A DNA stretch of 64,000 nt from Anaerovibrio slackiae (GTDB lineage Bacteria > Bacillota > Negativicutes > Selenomonadales > Selenomonadaceae). The notes under the pieces are model-generated. The model was not told the DNA's origin. It worked only from the letters and a program-made list of their open reading frames with translations, and searched no databases. Within the stretch, counting starts at the first letter, position 1. Each line of letters starts with the position of its first letter. Shown piece by piece: positions 1 through 9,692 of the stretch. A program made the position numbers and the translations under genes. The stretch is taken from NCBI RefSeq assembly GCF_009695585.1, contig NZ_VUNR01000006.1, positions 50,599 to 114,598 of the forward strand. The letters run 5' to 3'.

Positions 1-1123
<1,123 letters not shown>

Positions 1124-2410
1124 ATGAAGAATTATCATATCGGCACCAAATGCGTTCAGGCAGGCTACACGCCAAAAAATGGCGAGCCACGGCAGGTGCC
1201 AATCATCCAGTCCACCACCTTCAAATACGATACCAGCGAGGAAATGGGCAAGCTCTTTGACCTGGAGGCCAGCGGCTATTTCTATACCCGGCTGCAGAAT
1301 CCTACCAATGACTATGTCGCAGCCAAGATTGCCGCCCTGGAGGGAGGCTCCGCAGCCATGCTGACCTCCTCCGGCCAGGCAGCGAATTTCTTTGCCCTGT
1401 TCAATATCTGTGAGTGCGGCGACCACATCGTGGCATCATCTTCCATCTATGGCGGCACCTATAACCTGATTGCCGTTACCATGAAGAAGATGGGCATTGA
1501 TGTAACATTTGTTTCCCCGGATGCGGATGAAGCGGAGCTGAATGCCGCTTTTCAGGAGAATACCAAGGCCATGTTTGGGGAGACCATTGCCAATCCTGCC
1601 CTGACGGTGCTGGATATTGAGCTGTTTGCCAGGGTTGCCCATGCCCACAACGTGCCGCTGATTGTGGACAACACCTTCCCTACCCCGGTAAACTGCCGCC
1701 CGATTGAGTGGGGGGCGGATATCGTTACCCACTCCACCACCAAGTACATGGACGGCCACGGAGCTGCCGTAGGTGGCGCCATCGTTGATGCCGGACGCTT
1801 TGACTGGATGGCTCATGCCGACAAGTTCCCGGGCCTCTGCACCCCTGATGACAGCTATCACGGCATCATTTACGCAGAAAAATTTGGCAAGGAAGGTGCC
1901 TTTATCACTAAGTGCACCGTGCAGCTCATGCGTGACCTGGGCTCCATCCCGTCCCCAAACAGCGCATTTCTTTTGAACCTGGGGCTGGAATCCCTCCATG
2001 TGAGGATGCCGAAGCATGTGGAAAACGGCCAAGCTGTGGCAGAATTTTTGGAGGCCCATCCAAAGGTAGCCTATGTGAATTATCCGGGGCTGGCTTCCAG
2101 CAAATATCATGAGCGTGCCAAAAAGTACCTGCCAAAGGGCGGCTGCGGCGTAGTTTCCTTCGGCCTGAAGGGGGGCAGGGAAGCTGCCAGCACCTTTATG
2201 AAGAACCTGAAGCTGGGTGCCATCGAAACCCATGTGGCCGATGCCCGCACCTGCTGCCTGAACCCTGCCACCTCCACCCATCGCCAGCTGACCGATGAGC
2301 AGCTCATCGAGGCCGGGGTACCGGCAGAGCTCATTCGCATCAGCCTGGGCATTGAGGACAAGGAGGACTTGATTGCCGATATTGCCAATGCATTGGATTC
2401 CATTGAGTAA
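1124..2410 (+). CDS. metY: O-acetylhomoserine aminocarboxypropyltransferase (sulfhydrylase)
   Basis: This 428-aa pyridoxal-phosphate enzyme of the Cys/Met metabolism family makes homocysteine from O-acetylhomoserine and sulfide in the cytoplasm. Diagnostic segments are the N-terminal IGTKCVQAGYTP, the YTRLQNPT motif, the SSGQAA phosphate-cup region, PLIVDNTFPTP, and THSTTKYMDGHG, which holds the Schiff-base lysine (about residue 210). The C-terminal ATSTHRQL and IRISLGIED motifs are typical of MetY rather than cystathionine gamma-synthase, and the length is normal for MetY. TAGGGGGAAATTTGT just before the ATG is a good ribosome binding site. It is monocistronic: a terminator follows at once. 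Specificity for acetyl- rather than succinyl-homoserine is inferred from family resemblance. Confidence 0.95.
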   Translation: MKNYHIGTKCVQAGYTPKNGEPRQVPIIQSTTFKYDTSEEMGKLFDLEASGYFYTRLQNPTNDYVAAKIAALEGGSAAMLTSSGQAANFFALFNICECGDHIVASSSIYGGTYNLIAVTMKKMGIDVTFVSPDADEAELNAAFQENTKAMFGETIANPALTVLDIELFARVAHAHNVPLIVDNTFPTPVNCRPIEWGADIVTHSTTKYMDGHGAAVGGAIVDAGRFDWMAHADKFPGLCTPDDSYHGIIYAEKFGKEGAFITKCTVQLMRDLGSIPSPNSAFLLNLGLESLHVRMPKHVENGQAVAEFLEAHPKVAYVNYPGLASSKYHERAKKYLPKGGCGVVSFGLKGGREAASTFMKNLKLGAIETHVADARTCCLNPATSTHRQLTDEQLIEAGVPAELIRISLGIEDKEDLIADIANALDSIE

Positions 2411-2435
2411 AACGAAATAACAAACAATACAAAAC

Positions 2436-2484
2436 AAAAATGGCGTGAACGCATATCTGCTGGTATGCGCCACGCCATTTTTTT
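2436..2484. terminator. Bidirectional intrinsic terminator between convergent genes
   Basis: AAATGGCGTG pairs with CACGCCATTT, with a further inner GCATA/TATGC stem, and runs of T follow on both strands (TTTTTTT on plus; TTTTTGTTTTG on minus). It sits between the metY stop and the stop of the convergent minus-strand gene. Confidence 0.85.
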
Positions 2485-2487
2485 ACT

Positions 2488-2826
2488 TTATTCAGAAGCA
2501 GCACGCTCTGCAAAGACTTCCTTAGCTGTAAATATCCCGTTCAGCACCCGTGGAAATCCCACATAGGGTATGCACTGCATAAATGCCTCCACTATTTTTG
2601 ACTGCGAAAGCCCTACATTCAGGGCGCCGTTAATATGCACCCTGAGCTGGGGCTCACAGCCGCCCATAGCTAAAAGGCTGGTGATGGTTATCAGCTCACG
2701 CTCCTGCAAGGACAAGCCTTCCCTTGTATAAATATCCCCAAAGGCAAACTCCACAATATACCTGCCCAGATCAGGCGCAATATCCTCCAAGGCATTTATC
2801 ACGCCCTCGCCGCCTTTGCCATCCAC
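2488..2826 (-). CDS. Carboxymuconolactone decarboxylase-like protein, 5' end lost
   Basis: The 112-aa product belongs to the AhpD-like carboxymuconolactone decarboxylase family: DIAPDLGRYIVEFAFGDIYTREGLSLQERELITI is followed by HINGALNVGLS and a helix typical of the fold. The usual active-site cysteine position in this subfamily is replaced by GGCEPQ, typical of the non-catalytic or stress-linked members. The first usable start in frame is GTG at 2826. Homology-like sequence (RFEQGWQQLAK) continues upstream to about 2857, where an in-frame TGA and foreign sequence begin, so the native start codon and ribosome binding site appear deleted. The gene may be unexpressed. It faces the remnant of a MerR-type regulator on the other strand, its probable former divergent partner. 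Confidence 0.7.
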   Translation of the reverse strand: MDGKGGEGVINALEDIAPDLGRYIVEFAFGDIYTREGLSLQERELITITSLLAMGGCEPQLRVHINGALNVGLSQSKIVEAFMQCIPYVGFPRVLNGIFTAKEVFAERAASE

Positions 2827-2860
2827 TTTTGCCAGCTGCTGCCAGCCCTGCTCAAACCTG

Positions 2861-2980
2861 CATCAGCAATATGTCCTTGAACAGCAGAAAAAATGGCAGG
2901 AATATGGCAGGAACCTTGAGGAAAAAATCGCCTTTTACAAGCATGAGATTCAGTATATCCAGCCGTCTATAACTGACTAA
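2861..2980 (+). pseudogene. C-terminal remnant of a MerR-family regulator
   Basis: The plus-strand frame from 2861 to the TAA at 2978-2980 encodes 39 residues including HQQYVLEQQKKWQ and NLEEKIAFYKHEIQ. This is a charged helical tail of the type that ends MerR regulators (dimerisation helix with a KI-xx-Y pattern). No start codon, DNA-binding domain or promoter is present. The remnant directly abuts the truncated decarboxylase gene, so one deletion probably removed the shared promoter, the 5' end of the decarboxylase gene and all but the tail of the regulator. Assignment to MerR rests on a short segment and is tentative. Confidence 0.45.
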
Positions 2981-3632
2981 CAAACTTCTTCAGCGCCTCG
3001 CTGTCGCTGTTTGCCATTTTTTCCAGCAGCCTGTTAAAAGCCTCCTGCTCAGCGCGGTTGAGCCGCAGGTGGAGCATGGCCTCCCCGATAGTTTTCAGCA
3101 ACAACTGCAGGGCGTTTATTTTCCCTGCCTCCCGGCTGCTGCATTTCTTGTATTCATCCATCAGGATGTCGAAATCATGAGCTGTCGGCCTTTTGTACTC
3201 ATTGGTGGTTGCCCTGCCAGCTTCCAGCACCATGTTGTTCATGGTCTTGAGCGCCGTGTTAAAGTCCTTGTTGTACAGCTTCTGGCTGAGGTTATCTGCC
3301 CGCTGATTAAAGGAGCGCATAGCACTTTCAAAATTCATGACCGCATTGCTGAAACGGCTCATCTGCTTCATCTGCTCCGACATGCCGTTTTCCCCATCCT
3401 GCAACGCCTGCAGCCTTGCCCCGATCCCGGCAATCCCTTCTACCATGCCGTCAATCTTATCACTGTATTGGCAGAACACCTCATCCAGCTGCTTTTCCTG
3501 AAGCTTCTCTCCCAGCTGCCCCATGCAGGCATTCAGCCTGCCCAGATACTTATCAATTTCTTCCAGCCCCTTCTGATAGCCCAGAATAGCCTCACAGACC
3601 TTTTGCAGCTCATCCCGTCTTTCCTGTGTCAT
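2967..3632 (-). CDS. Coiled-coil protein of unknown function, 221 aa
   Basis: The protein is almost wholly predicted helix, with repeated heptad-like stretches (EKLQEKQLDEVF, QMKQMSRFSNAVMNF, LSQKLYNKDFNTALKTMNNM) and no signal peptide or membrane segment. I do not recognise a family. It lies 68 bp downstream of the 1479-aa helicase gene on the same strand with no intervening terminator or copy of the shared promoter box, so it is probably the last gene of that operon and may be a structural partner of the helicase. Its 3' end overlaps the MerR-like remnant by 14 bp, suggesting that the deletion scar marks the island boundary. Confidence 0.7.
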   Translation of the reverse strand: MTQERRDELQKVCEAILGYQKGLEEIDKYLGRLNACMGQLGEKLQEKQLDEVFCQYSDKIDGMVEGIAGIGARLQALQDGENGMSEQMKQMSRFSNAVMNFESAMRSFNQRADNLSQKLYNKDFNTALKTMNNMVLEAGRATTNEYKRPTAHDFDILMDEYKKCSSREAGKINALQLLLKTIGEAMLHLRLNRAEQEAFNRLLEKMANSDSEALKKFVSQL

Positions 3633-3700
3633 AATCCAAGCACCTTTCCTTTCGGCATATCGCCATCAACCATCCTATAACATTAATCATTCTATAGATT

Positions 3701-6700
3701 TCAATTCACTTGCTCATTGCACCTGTCCAGGGTAGTGCTGATGGCGGCAGCAGACCTCTGGAAAAAGCCCAGCATCTGCCTGCTCCAGCCGGAAATATAT
3801 TCCTCCATAAAAGGGTACATCTCCACAGCGTCCGTCAGTGCCTCATAAAAAGCCTTCCTGTTCAGGCTGCCGAACTTGTACTCCCAGGCCTGCTGCGCTG
3901 CCAGCAGCCAGTTTTCCTGCTGCCCCTCCCGGCTTACGGCATACCGTTCTGACAGCACATAGGCTGCCAGAAAATCTGCCCCTTCCAGCTCCGGCTGCTT
4001 CAGCAGGGTTTCCACGCTGTTCTGCCTGTTGCGCCCCTTGTTGCTCCAGCTCCTGCCAATAGAAGCGTAGCTTTCAATAGCCCCCAGAAAATTCTTTTTC
4101 ATCTCCCGCGCCTTGCCCTGGCAGTAGGCGATCATATCCGGCTCCTTGCCATCCTTGGCATAAATATTATATGCCAGCTCATACTGCCCGAAATTCAGAG
4201 CATGCTCCGCCGTTTCCAGATTGCTTTCCACGATACTTTCCGTAACGCACTGATACAGATACCCCAGCCAGGTCTGCTGCCCGTCAGGTGCAGTATCCAG
4301 AAGATTGTCACAGCACTCTATCAGCCCCAGCTCTGCCGCCATGTTCAGAAAATCATATATCCTGCTACCATCTGCCGCAGCCTCCTCATAAATAATAATG
4401 CAGCGGTTGCCCCGGGTAGCTCCCACATAAAAATATTTCCACGCTAATACCGGGTCAAATCTGGTCTCAGTCAAAAGATTGTATAAAAGCACCGAAGGGT
4501 ACTCCATCCCCTTGCAGCTAATCACATCCGTGACAGCCGCCGTATCAGCATCCGGAAAATCTGCCTTGCCAACGGAATTATCAAAGGCGAAAATCGTCTG
4601 CAGGACGCTGGCATCCAGCTTGCTGCAAAGCTCATCCAGCAGCAGCCGCCTGTTCTCCGCCCCCGGCTTTATCCACACAGGCATCACACCGGCAGGAGTC
4701 AGCGGTGGCACCTTGATTTCCGCCATTTCATTCTGCTTCAAGGTCATTATATCGCTCTCCATAAAATACTGGATAATATAATTTTGAAAATCAATAATAC
4801 TTTTGCTGGAGCGATAATTATAATGCAAAAACCTCGCCTTGCACCCATACAGGTCAATGTCCTTCCCAAGAAAGCGGTCATAGTCGTTGGATGCCGTCCT
4901 CATCCAGCCCTCGTTGAAATATGTAGGCTGCACCATCTGGCATCTGTCTGACGCCATCCTTTTCGTCATGGATTTTTGCAGCAGATGAAAAATAGCCAAA
5001 AGCTCCATCTGTGTCAAGTCCTGGCACTCATCCAAAAATACCGCGCTGTACTCCGGCAGCAGCTTGCATCTGCCCCGGCTGCTGTATGTCTCCCTTGCCC
5101 TAATCAGCATCCTGGCAATGTCGTTATCGTCCAGCAGCTTGTGCCTGTGCAGATAACGCTGATAATGCTCATAGGTCTTGTAAACCGTATTCACCCACAG
5201 CACACTGCCTACGCTGTCCTTTTTTTCCCGGCGCAAAAGCTCGCGATACTGCTCCTCCGGCAGATAATCGCCAATCTCCGCCATGCTTTCGTAGGCAAGC
5301 CCCAAAGGAACTGCCCCCTTAATAATGCCGTGAATTTCACGCCATACTGCCAGCAGGGTTGTTTCGTTATTCTGATACTGCCTGCTGACGTCCTTGCCGT
5401 GCCAGAACTGGCGCCAGTCCACCTCCTGCTCCCAGAACTGACGAAAAACAGCCAGGCTCTGGCTGCTGTTCAGCAGGCTGCGCTCCGGCACAGCCGGGTA
5501 GAAGGCTTTCAGATACCGCCGCAAAAAATCAAAGGTAGTGCTGATTTCTGCCTCTGATTGGATAACCTTGCCATCCTGCCCTTTGCGGAATTCATAATCT
5601 AGCGTATAGACGAGGTTTTCCGACATGGTGAGATACAGGCAGCTGCAATCCGGCTTTTGCAGCTGGTCGTTGAGCCATTTCAGCCCCACCACTGACTTGC
5701 CTGCCCCGGCATTGCCGATAACCGAGATGTTCTCAGCCCTTTCACCGCTCTCAATGATGGACTGCTGGTCACTGTCATAAACAAAGTGCCGGGGTGACGC
5801 CATGTACTCGCCAAAGCTTTGCCTGCCCTGATTTTTTGGCTGCCATTCTGCCAGCTGCTGCAAAAAATCCTCCAGCTCATAATATACATATCCCACACTC
5901 CTGCCCTTGATTTTTCTGATGTCAACCATCTGCCTGTCATGGCTGCTAAGCTTCAAAAGCGTCAGGATGCCGTCCTTGAAGACCATGCTCAGGCGATTGC
6001 TGCCTACACGCCTTTTCAGTACCTTGCGCCCTTTGCAGCCCCGGACCAGCTTAAAATCGTTACCGGCAGCCCGCCTGCCGCCCTTCAGGATGCGTTCCAG
6101 CTTTTTCAGCCTGTCGCCAAAGGTCTTCTGGAACCGCTGCTGCTGCTCCGAAGAAATATTGCGAAAAATATTCTTGTCAAACTGAATACCACGGAACAAA
6201 CCGGCTGCATTTACCAGCCTTGCTGTACTTGCTGCACCTGTTGCACTTACCTGACTCACTGTGCTTGCTTCTCTATCCGTCATAGCCTGGTCCTCGTCCC
6301 CGTCACATCCAGCCACATCACCGCCATTTTCCCCTGTGGCTGTTGCCTCACCGCCCTCGCAGCCATTTTCAGGCATAGTATCTATTTCCAAAGGCTCCCC
6401 ATTTAGTGACTTTTCGTCATCCCCGGCAGGTTCATGAGCTGACTCCCCGGCGCGTTCCTCTGCCGCATCTACATATCTGCCCTCATCCGCCTGCCCCTCC
6501 TGCTGATTTTGCGGAGCAAACAATCCTGCCAGCTCATTCACTTCCAGCATGGCAGACACCTGCTTGTTGTCACTTCTCCACCGGCTGCTGCCGCCGTCCA
6601 GCATGCACTTTAGCTCCAGCGCCTCATAAAAAACCGGCACCGGGGATGCGCCAGCAGCAATCTTCCCATCTGCAAAGCCGGAAAAACCAGACGCATACTC

Positions 6701-8140
6701 CTGCACAGGATTACAGCGAAAATAAAAAGCAAATTCACCTATCTCAAGGTAAAGATTGCCCTGAAACCTGCCGAAATAATCCGCCAGGCTATACAGCTTT
6801 TCCCTCATGCTGCAACAACAAAATTCCCGCCATGCCATATCCCATTTAAACTCCCGTCCCTCAGGATGCTGCAAGGCATATTCCTGCAAAATATTCAAGG
6901 CACTGCATGCCAAAAATAAATTCTGCCTGGTGTATTCCGGCGCATCCCCCAGCACGCACAGCCAGCTATATGCAATGCTCGCCGCCTCATCACCCATTTC
7001 ATACTTTGGGGCTGCGTAGGAATTTGTGCGCATATTCCCAGCTGCCACCGCCAGCATTTTTTCCATGCATTCCTCACAGCTGCAGCCAAGCTTCAGGTAT
7101 ATGCGTATAAACTGACGGCGCGTTTCCCCAGGAATGCCAGCTGGCGGTATATGCTTGCCATAATCCAGCTCGCCCTCCAGCTGGTTGCGGCAGATGCGGA
7201 AAATCTCCGTACAAAACTCCCTGTATGCCGCCGGAAGCCGGTATTTGTCCGCAAAGCTTGCCACCAGCTTCCTGATGGACACAGAACCGGCAAAGCTCCA
7301 GCAGGCAGCCAGATGCTTGTAAAGCAAATCATAAAAATCCAGCCCCTGCAGCCTGGCGTACTCCAAAAATTCCCATGCGTCCGATGTAAAAATCGCCTGC
7401 TCATACAGGCGATGCCTGCCGTCCCTGATGGACTCAATGGATTTGCCCTCCACCAGGCGATACCTGCGCCTATATGCCTTCGCCAGAATATCGGAGATAT
7501 TTGCCTGATATGCAGTATCCCAGATGGCCGCCACCATGATACCGGCAGCCTGGGTCATATCGTAGAGCAGGGACACTCTCCACTGCCCCTCCTGCCAGAA
7601 GGCATCTGCCTCCAGCACTGCCACGCTCCATTTCTCATCCTGCTTGGACTGCTTTTTCAGAATACGGCCAACCAGCTGCACATCATGCTTGTCATGAAAC
7701 ACAGCCACCCTGGCTTCGCCCCGGCAAAGGCAATAAGTCATGGAATATTCCTGGGGCAGGGGCTTGAAATCAATCCCCCGCAAGCATGACAGCAGGGAGG
7801 CACGAAAACTATCCTCCTGCTCTTTTCCGGCAGCTGCCATTTCTTTATGGGCAGGCTGATATATGCTGCAGCCCGGCTTTAGATCTGCCTGCTGCCGCAC
7901 AATGCCACTTTGCCCTTCCATGTCTCCCTGCCGCTCCATTTCTCTCTGCTGCGCTATTTCTCTCTGCTGCTTCATTTCCCTTTGCCTGCCTGCATTTCTG
8001 CCTATGCATTGGAACATGTTGTCCAGCCCTGCCAGGCTGTCCAGGCTGCCATGCTTCCTACGCTGCTTTCTGTGCCTGTCAGACGCCAGCTTCGCACGTA
8101 TCTTTTTTGCATCCAGCAAGGAACTGCTCTTTTTCCCCAT
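3701..8140 (-). CDS. 1479-aa superfamily 1 helicase (UvrD/Rep-like) with large N-terminal region
   Basis: The C-terminal half is an SF1 helicase/ATPase. Walker A is GNAGAGKSVVG near residue 810, Walker B FLDECQD near 1037, motif IV-like HYNYRSSKSI near 1105, CKGMEYPSVLLYN near 1215, and the arginine-finger motif YVGATRGNR near 1240. Just before it (about 695-740) LKRRVGSNRLSMVFKDG resembles the beta-sheet core of RelE/ParE-type interferases, a weak match. The first 650 residues are unrecognised: a basic start (RHRKQRRKHG), a low-complexity Q/R/E repeat (QQREIAQQREMERQ) and helical stretches. A long acidic linker lies near 560-640. The operon also holds the 221-aa coiled-coil gene. The promoter at 8199-8243 carries the shared island box. 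Role in phage defence is inference from context. Confidence 0.85.
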   Translation of the reverse strand: MGKKSSSLLDAKKIRAKLASDRHRKQRRKHGSLDSLAGLDNMFQCIGRNAGRQREMKQQREIAQQREMERQGDMEGQSGIVRQQADLKPGCSIYQPAHKEMAAAGKEQEDSFRASLLSCLRGIDFKPLPQEYSMTYCLCRGEARVAVFHDKHDVQLVGRILKKQSKQDEKWSVAVLEADAFWQEGQWRVSLLYDMTQAAGIMVAAIWDTAYQANISDILAKAYRRRYRLVEGKSIESIRDGRHRLYEQAIFTSDAWEFLEYARLQGLDFYDLLYKHLAACWSFAGSVSIRKLVASFADKYRLPAAYREFCTEIFRICRNQLEGELDYGKHIPPAGIPGETRRQFIRIYLKLGCSCEECMEKMLAVAAGNMRTNSYAAPKYEMGDEAASIAYSWLCVLGDAPEYTRQNLFLACSALNILQEYALQHPEGREFKWDMAWREFCCCSMREKLYSLADYFGRFQGNLYLEIGEFAFYFRCNPVQEYASGFSGFADGKIAAGASPVPVFYEALELKCMLDGGSSRWRSDNKQVSAMLEVNELAGLFAPQNQQEGQADEGRYVDAAEERAGESAHEPAGDDEKSLNGEPLEIDTMPENGCEGGEATATGENGGDVAGCDGDEDQAMTDREASTVSQVSATGAASTARLVNAAGLFRGIQFDKNIFRNISSEQQQRFQKTFGDRLKKLERILKGGRRAAGNDFKLVRGCKGRKVLKRRVGSNRLSMVFKDGILTLLKLSSHDRQMVDIRKIKGRSVGYVYYELEDFLQQLAEWQPKNQGRQSFGEYMASPRHFVYDSDQQSIIESGERAENISVIGNAGAGKSVVGLKWLNDQLQKPDCSCLYLTMSENLVYTLDYEFRKGQDGKVIQSEAEISTTFDFLRRYLKAFYPAVPERSLLNSSQSLAVFRQFWEQEVDWRQFWHGKDVSRQYQNNETTLLAVWREIHGIIKGAVPLGLAYESMAEIGDYLPEEQYRELLRREKKDSVGSVLWVNTVYKTYEHYQRYLHRHKLLDDNDIARMLIRARETYSSRGRCKLLPEYSAVFLDECQDLTQMELLAIFHLLQKSMTKRMASDRCQMVQPTYFNEGWMRTASNDYDRFLGKDIDLYGCKARFLHYNYRSSKSIIDFQNYIIQYFMESDIMTLKQNEMAEIKVPPLTPAGVMPVWIKPGAENRRLLLDELCSKLDASVLQTIFAFDNSVGKADFPDADTAAVTDVISCKGMEYPSVLLYNLLTETRFDPVLAWKYFYVGATRGNRCIIIYEEAAADGSRIYDFLNMAAELGLIECCDNLLDTAPDGQQTWLGYLYQCVTESIVESNLETAEHALNFGQYELAYNIYAKDGKEPDMIAYCQGKAREMKKNFLGAIESYASIGRSWSNKGRNRQNSVETLLKQPELEGADFLAAYVLSERYAVSREGQQENWLLAAQQAWEYKFGSLNRKAFYEALTDAVEMYPFMEEYISGWSRQMLGFFQRSAAAISTTLDRCNEQVN

Positions 8141-8198
8141 ACTCCCGCCTCCTCTGCTATGGAAACCGATTACTATTGCTCACAAAATCCATATATAC

Positions 8199-8243
8199 AC
8201 TATAGCACATCCCCCGGCATATCTCAGTCAAAAAAAATGTGAG
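8199..8243 (-). promoter_or_regulatory. Shared-box promoter 1 (helicase operon)
   Basis: On the minus strand the 17-bp box (plus-strand GTCAAAAAAAATGTGAG, 8227-8243) supplies a TTGACT edge, followed by 21 bp and TATAGT (8199-8204). The transcript would start about 50 bp before the 1479-aa gene. The spacing is too long for an unaided -35/-10 pair (17 bp), so the box is probably bound by an activator or acts as an operator. Confidence 0.7.
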
Positions 8244-8294
8244 CTTGGCAAAAATTCCGCCAAATCCGCCTCAATGCTTTTCTCCACACCTAAA

Positions 8295-8358
8295 AAAAGT
8301 TATAATACTATTCGTCAGCCATCGATATTTTCCCAAAAGTTATAATACTATTCATCAG
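8295..8358 (+). promoter_or_regulatory. Tandem 24-bp direct repeats over the WYL promoter
   Basis: Two copies of AAAAGTTATAATACTATTC followed by RTCAG (8295-8318 and 8335-8358; one mismatch) recur with a 40-bp period, about four helical turns. Each contains TATAAT, a perfect -10. Placement 48-111 bp before the first WYL gene suggests a doubled promoter-operator, probably for autoregulation. The paired -35 regions are weak. Confidence 0.6.
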
Positions 8359-8405
8359 ATAGCAGTATTTTTCAAAAATCACGCGAAAGGAGCTGGCGAT
8401 TACTC

Positions 8406-9692
8406 ATGTCATACAATAAAGCTGCCAAGGCTTTAAATAAATACATAGGGGACTACGATACCCTGCGCCCTTTTCTCCGTTACATTTCCTACGGCTGCCA
8501 CAACAAGCAGTATTTTCAGAAGCACTACGGCATCAATGCCAGGACCTACGAGGACAATCTCTCCCGCATCCGCTTTTTCCTGCCGGAAAACATGCTTCTC
8601 ACCCAGAGGCAGAACCGCAAAGAAATCCACACCATCAAAGGGGATTCCTATTACAGTGCCCACAATTTTCTCCATGTCACATATCAGATAAAAAGCTGCC
8701 GCCCAGAGGCTGTTTTTTACCTGCTGGCTATCCTGCAAATCGTGGAAAACAGCGATACGCCGCTCAGTGAGCAGGAAATCTATAATTTTCGCCTGATACC
8801 TGACGGCAACAAATATCCTGACATGCTGCCACTGCTGGAGGAAGACCTGGGCATCAGCCTCAGTACCTTGAACCGGTATCTGAGCACCCTTTCCGCCCTG
8901 GGACTGATAAAATGCAACAGCCATCACTCCCCCAAAAGCTATGGAGCAGCCCCCAATCCCCTGGCGTTGCTTACCCCTGAGGAAATAACCGAGCTGCGCC
9001 ATGCCATTCACTACTACATGTCCATTGCACCTATGAGCCTGCCCGGCTACCAGCTGGATACGGCACTGCAAATCATGTACTGCCAGCCCCCTGTGTTCAA
9101 GCCCCTCTGCCAGTTCAAGCACAACAGAATGGTCCGTACCCTGGATGACTGCGTCATCCACGAAATAATTACCGCCATAGAGAATGAGCAATACCTGACT
9201 TTCCGATACGGCAGCAAATCCGTTTCTGCCATCCCCTGCCACATTTACATTGACTTCCTCACCGGCAGGCAGTATCTCTTTGCCCTGGCCAGGCGCACCT
9301 CCCGTTCCCATGTATTCAGCCAGCCCCAGACCTACCGCATCGATATGATGTTCAACACAAAACGGGCAAAGCTGCCGATGAACCTGCAGGACAAGCTGCC
9401 CCTGTGCCTGAAACCGGCACTGAAGCCTCTCAGCCTGAGGCTCACCTGCCAAGACAGCAAAAAAATGAACGGCCTTATTTACCGCGTCTGCAGCCGCTAC
9501 CCGGACGCACAGCTGCAGCACATCTCCCCGCAGCAGGTCATCTGCCGCATCCAGCTGCCTGATATCATGCGCGCCCTGCCCTGGATACGCACCCTTTATC
9601 CCTATGTGGAAATCATCGACAGCAATTCCTGGCTCAACAAACGTATTAGGCAGGACCTGCAGGAGGCATTAGCAAACTATGAACAAATCTAA
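8406..9692 (+). CDS. WYL-domain transcriptional regulator 1
   Basis: This 428-aa protein has a winged-helix-like N-terminal half (EDLGISLSTLNRYLSTLSALGLIK, about residues 147-170) and a WYL ligand-sensing domain (about 250-330: IENEQYLTFRYG, then YLFALARR and TYRIDMM), followed by a WCX-like C-terminal domain. Such proteins bind DNA and sense nucleic acid or nucleotide ligands. WYL regulators control CRISPR and other phage-defence loci in several bacteria (for example Sll7009, BrxR, CapW). AAAGGAG is 13 bp upstream of the ATG, a rather long spacing. The gene is divergent from the helicase operon and overlaps the next WYL gene by 14 bp, so the two are translationally coupled. It is the best candidate to bind the shared 17-bp box, but this is inference. 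Confidence 0.85.
   Translation: MSYNKAAKALNKYIGDYDTLRPFLRYISYGCHNKQYFQKHYGINARTYEDNLSRIRFFLPENMLLTQRQNRKEIHTIKGDSYYSAHNFLHVTYQIKSCRPEAVFYLLAILQIVENSDTPLSEQEIYNFRLIPDGNKYPDMLPLLEEDLGISLSTLNRYLSTLSALGLIKCNSHHSPKSYGAAPNPLALLTPEEITELRHAIHYYMSIAPMSLPGYQLDTALQIMYCQPPVFKPLCQFKHNRMVRTLDDCVIHEIITAIENEQYLTFRYGSKSVSAIPCHIYIDFLTGRQYLFALARRTSRSHVFSQPQTYRIDMMFNTKRAKLPMNLQDKLPLCLKPALKPLSLRLTCQDSKKMNGLIYRVCSRYPDAQLQHISPQQVICRIQLPDIMRALPWIRTLYPYVEIIDSNSWLNKRIRQDLQEALANYEQI

Noticed and set aside
1436..2473. Long minus-strand frame opposite metY
   Set aside because: It is the antisense shadow of a well-supported gene and has no family features.
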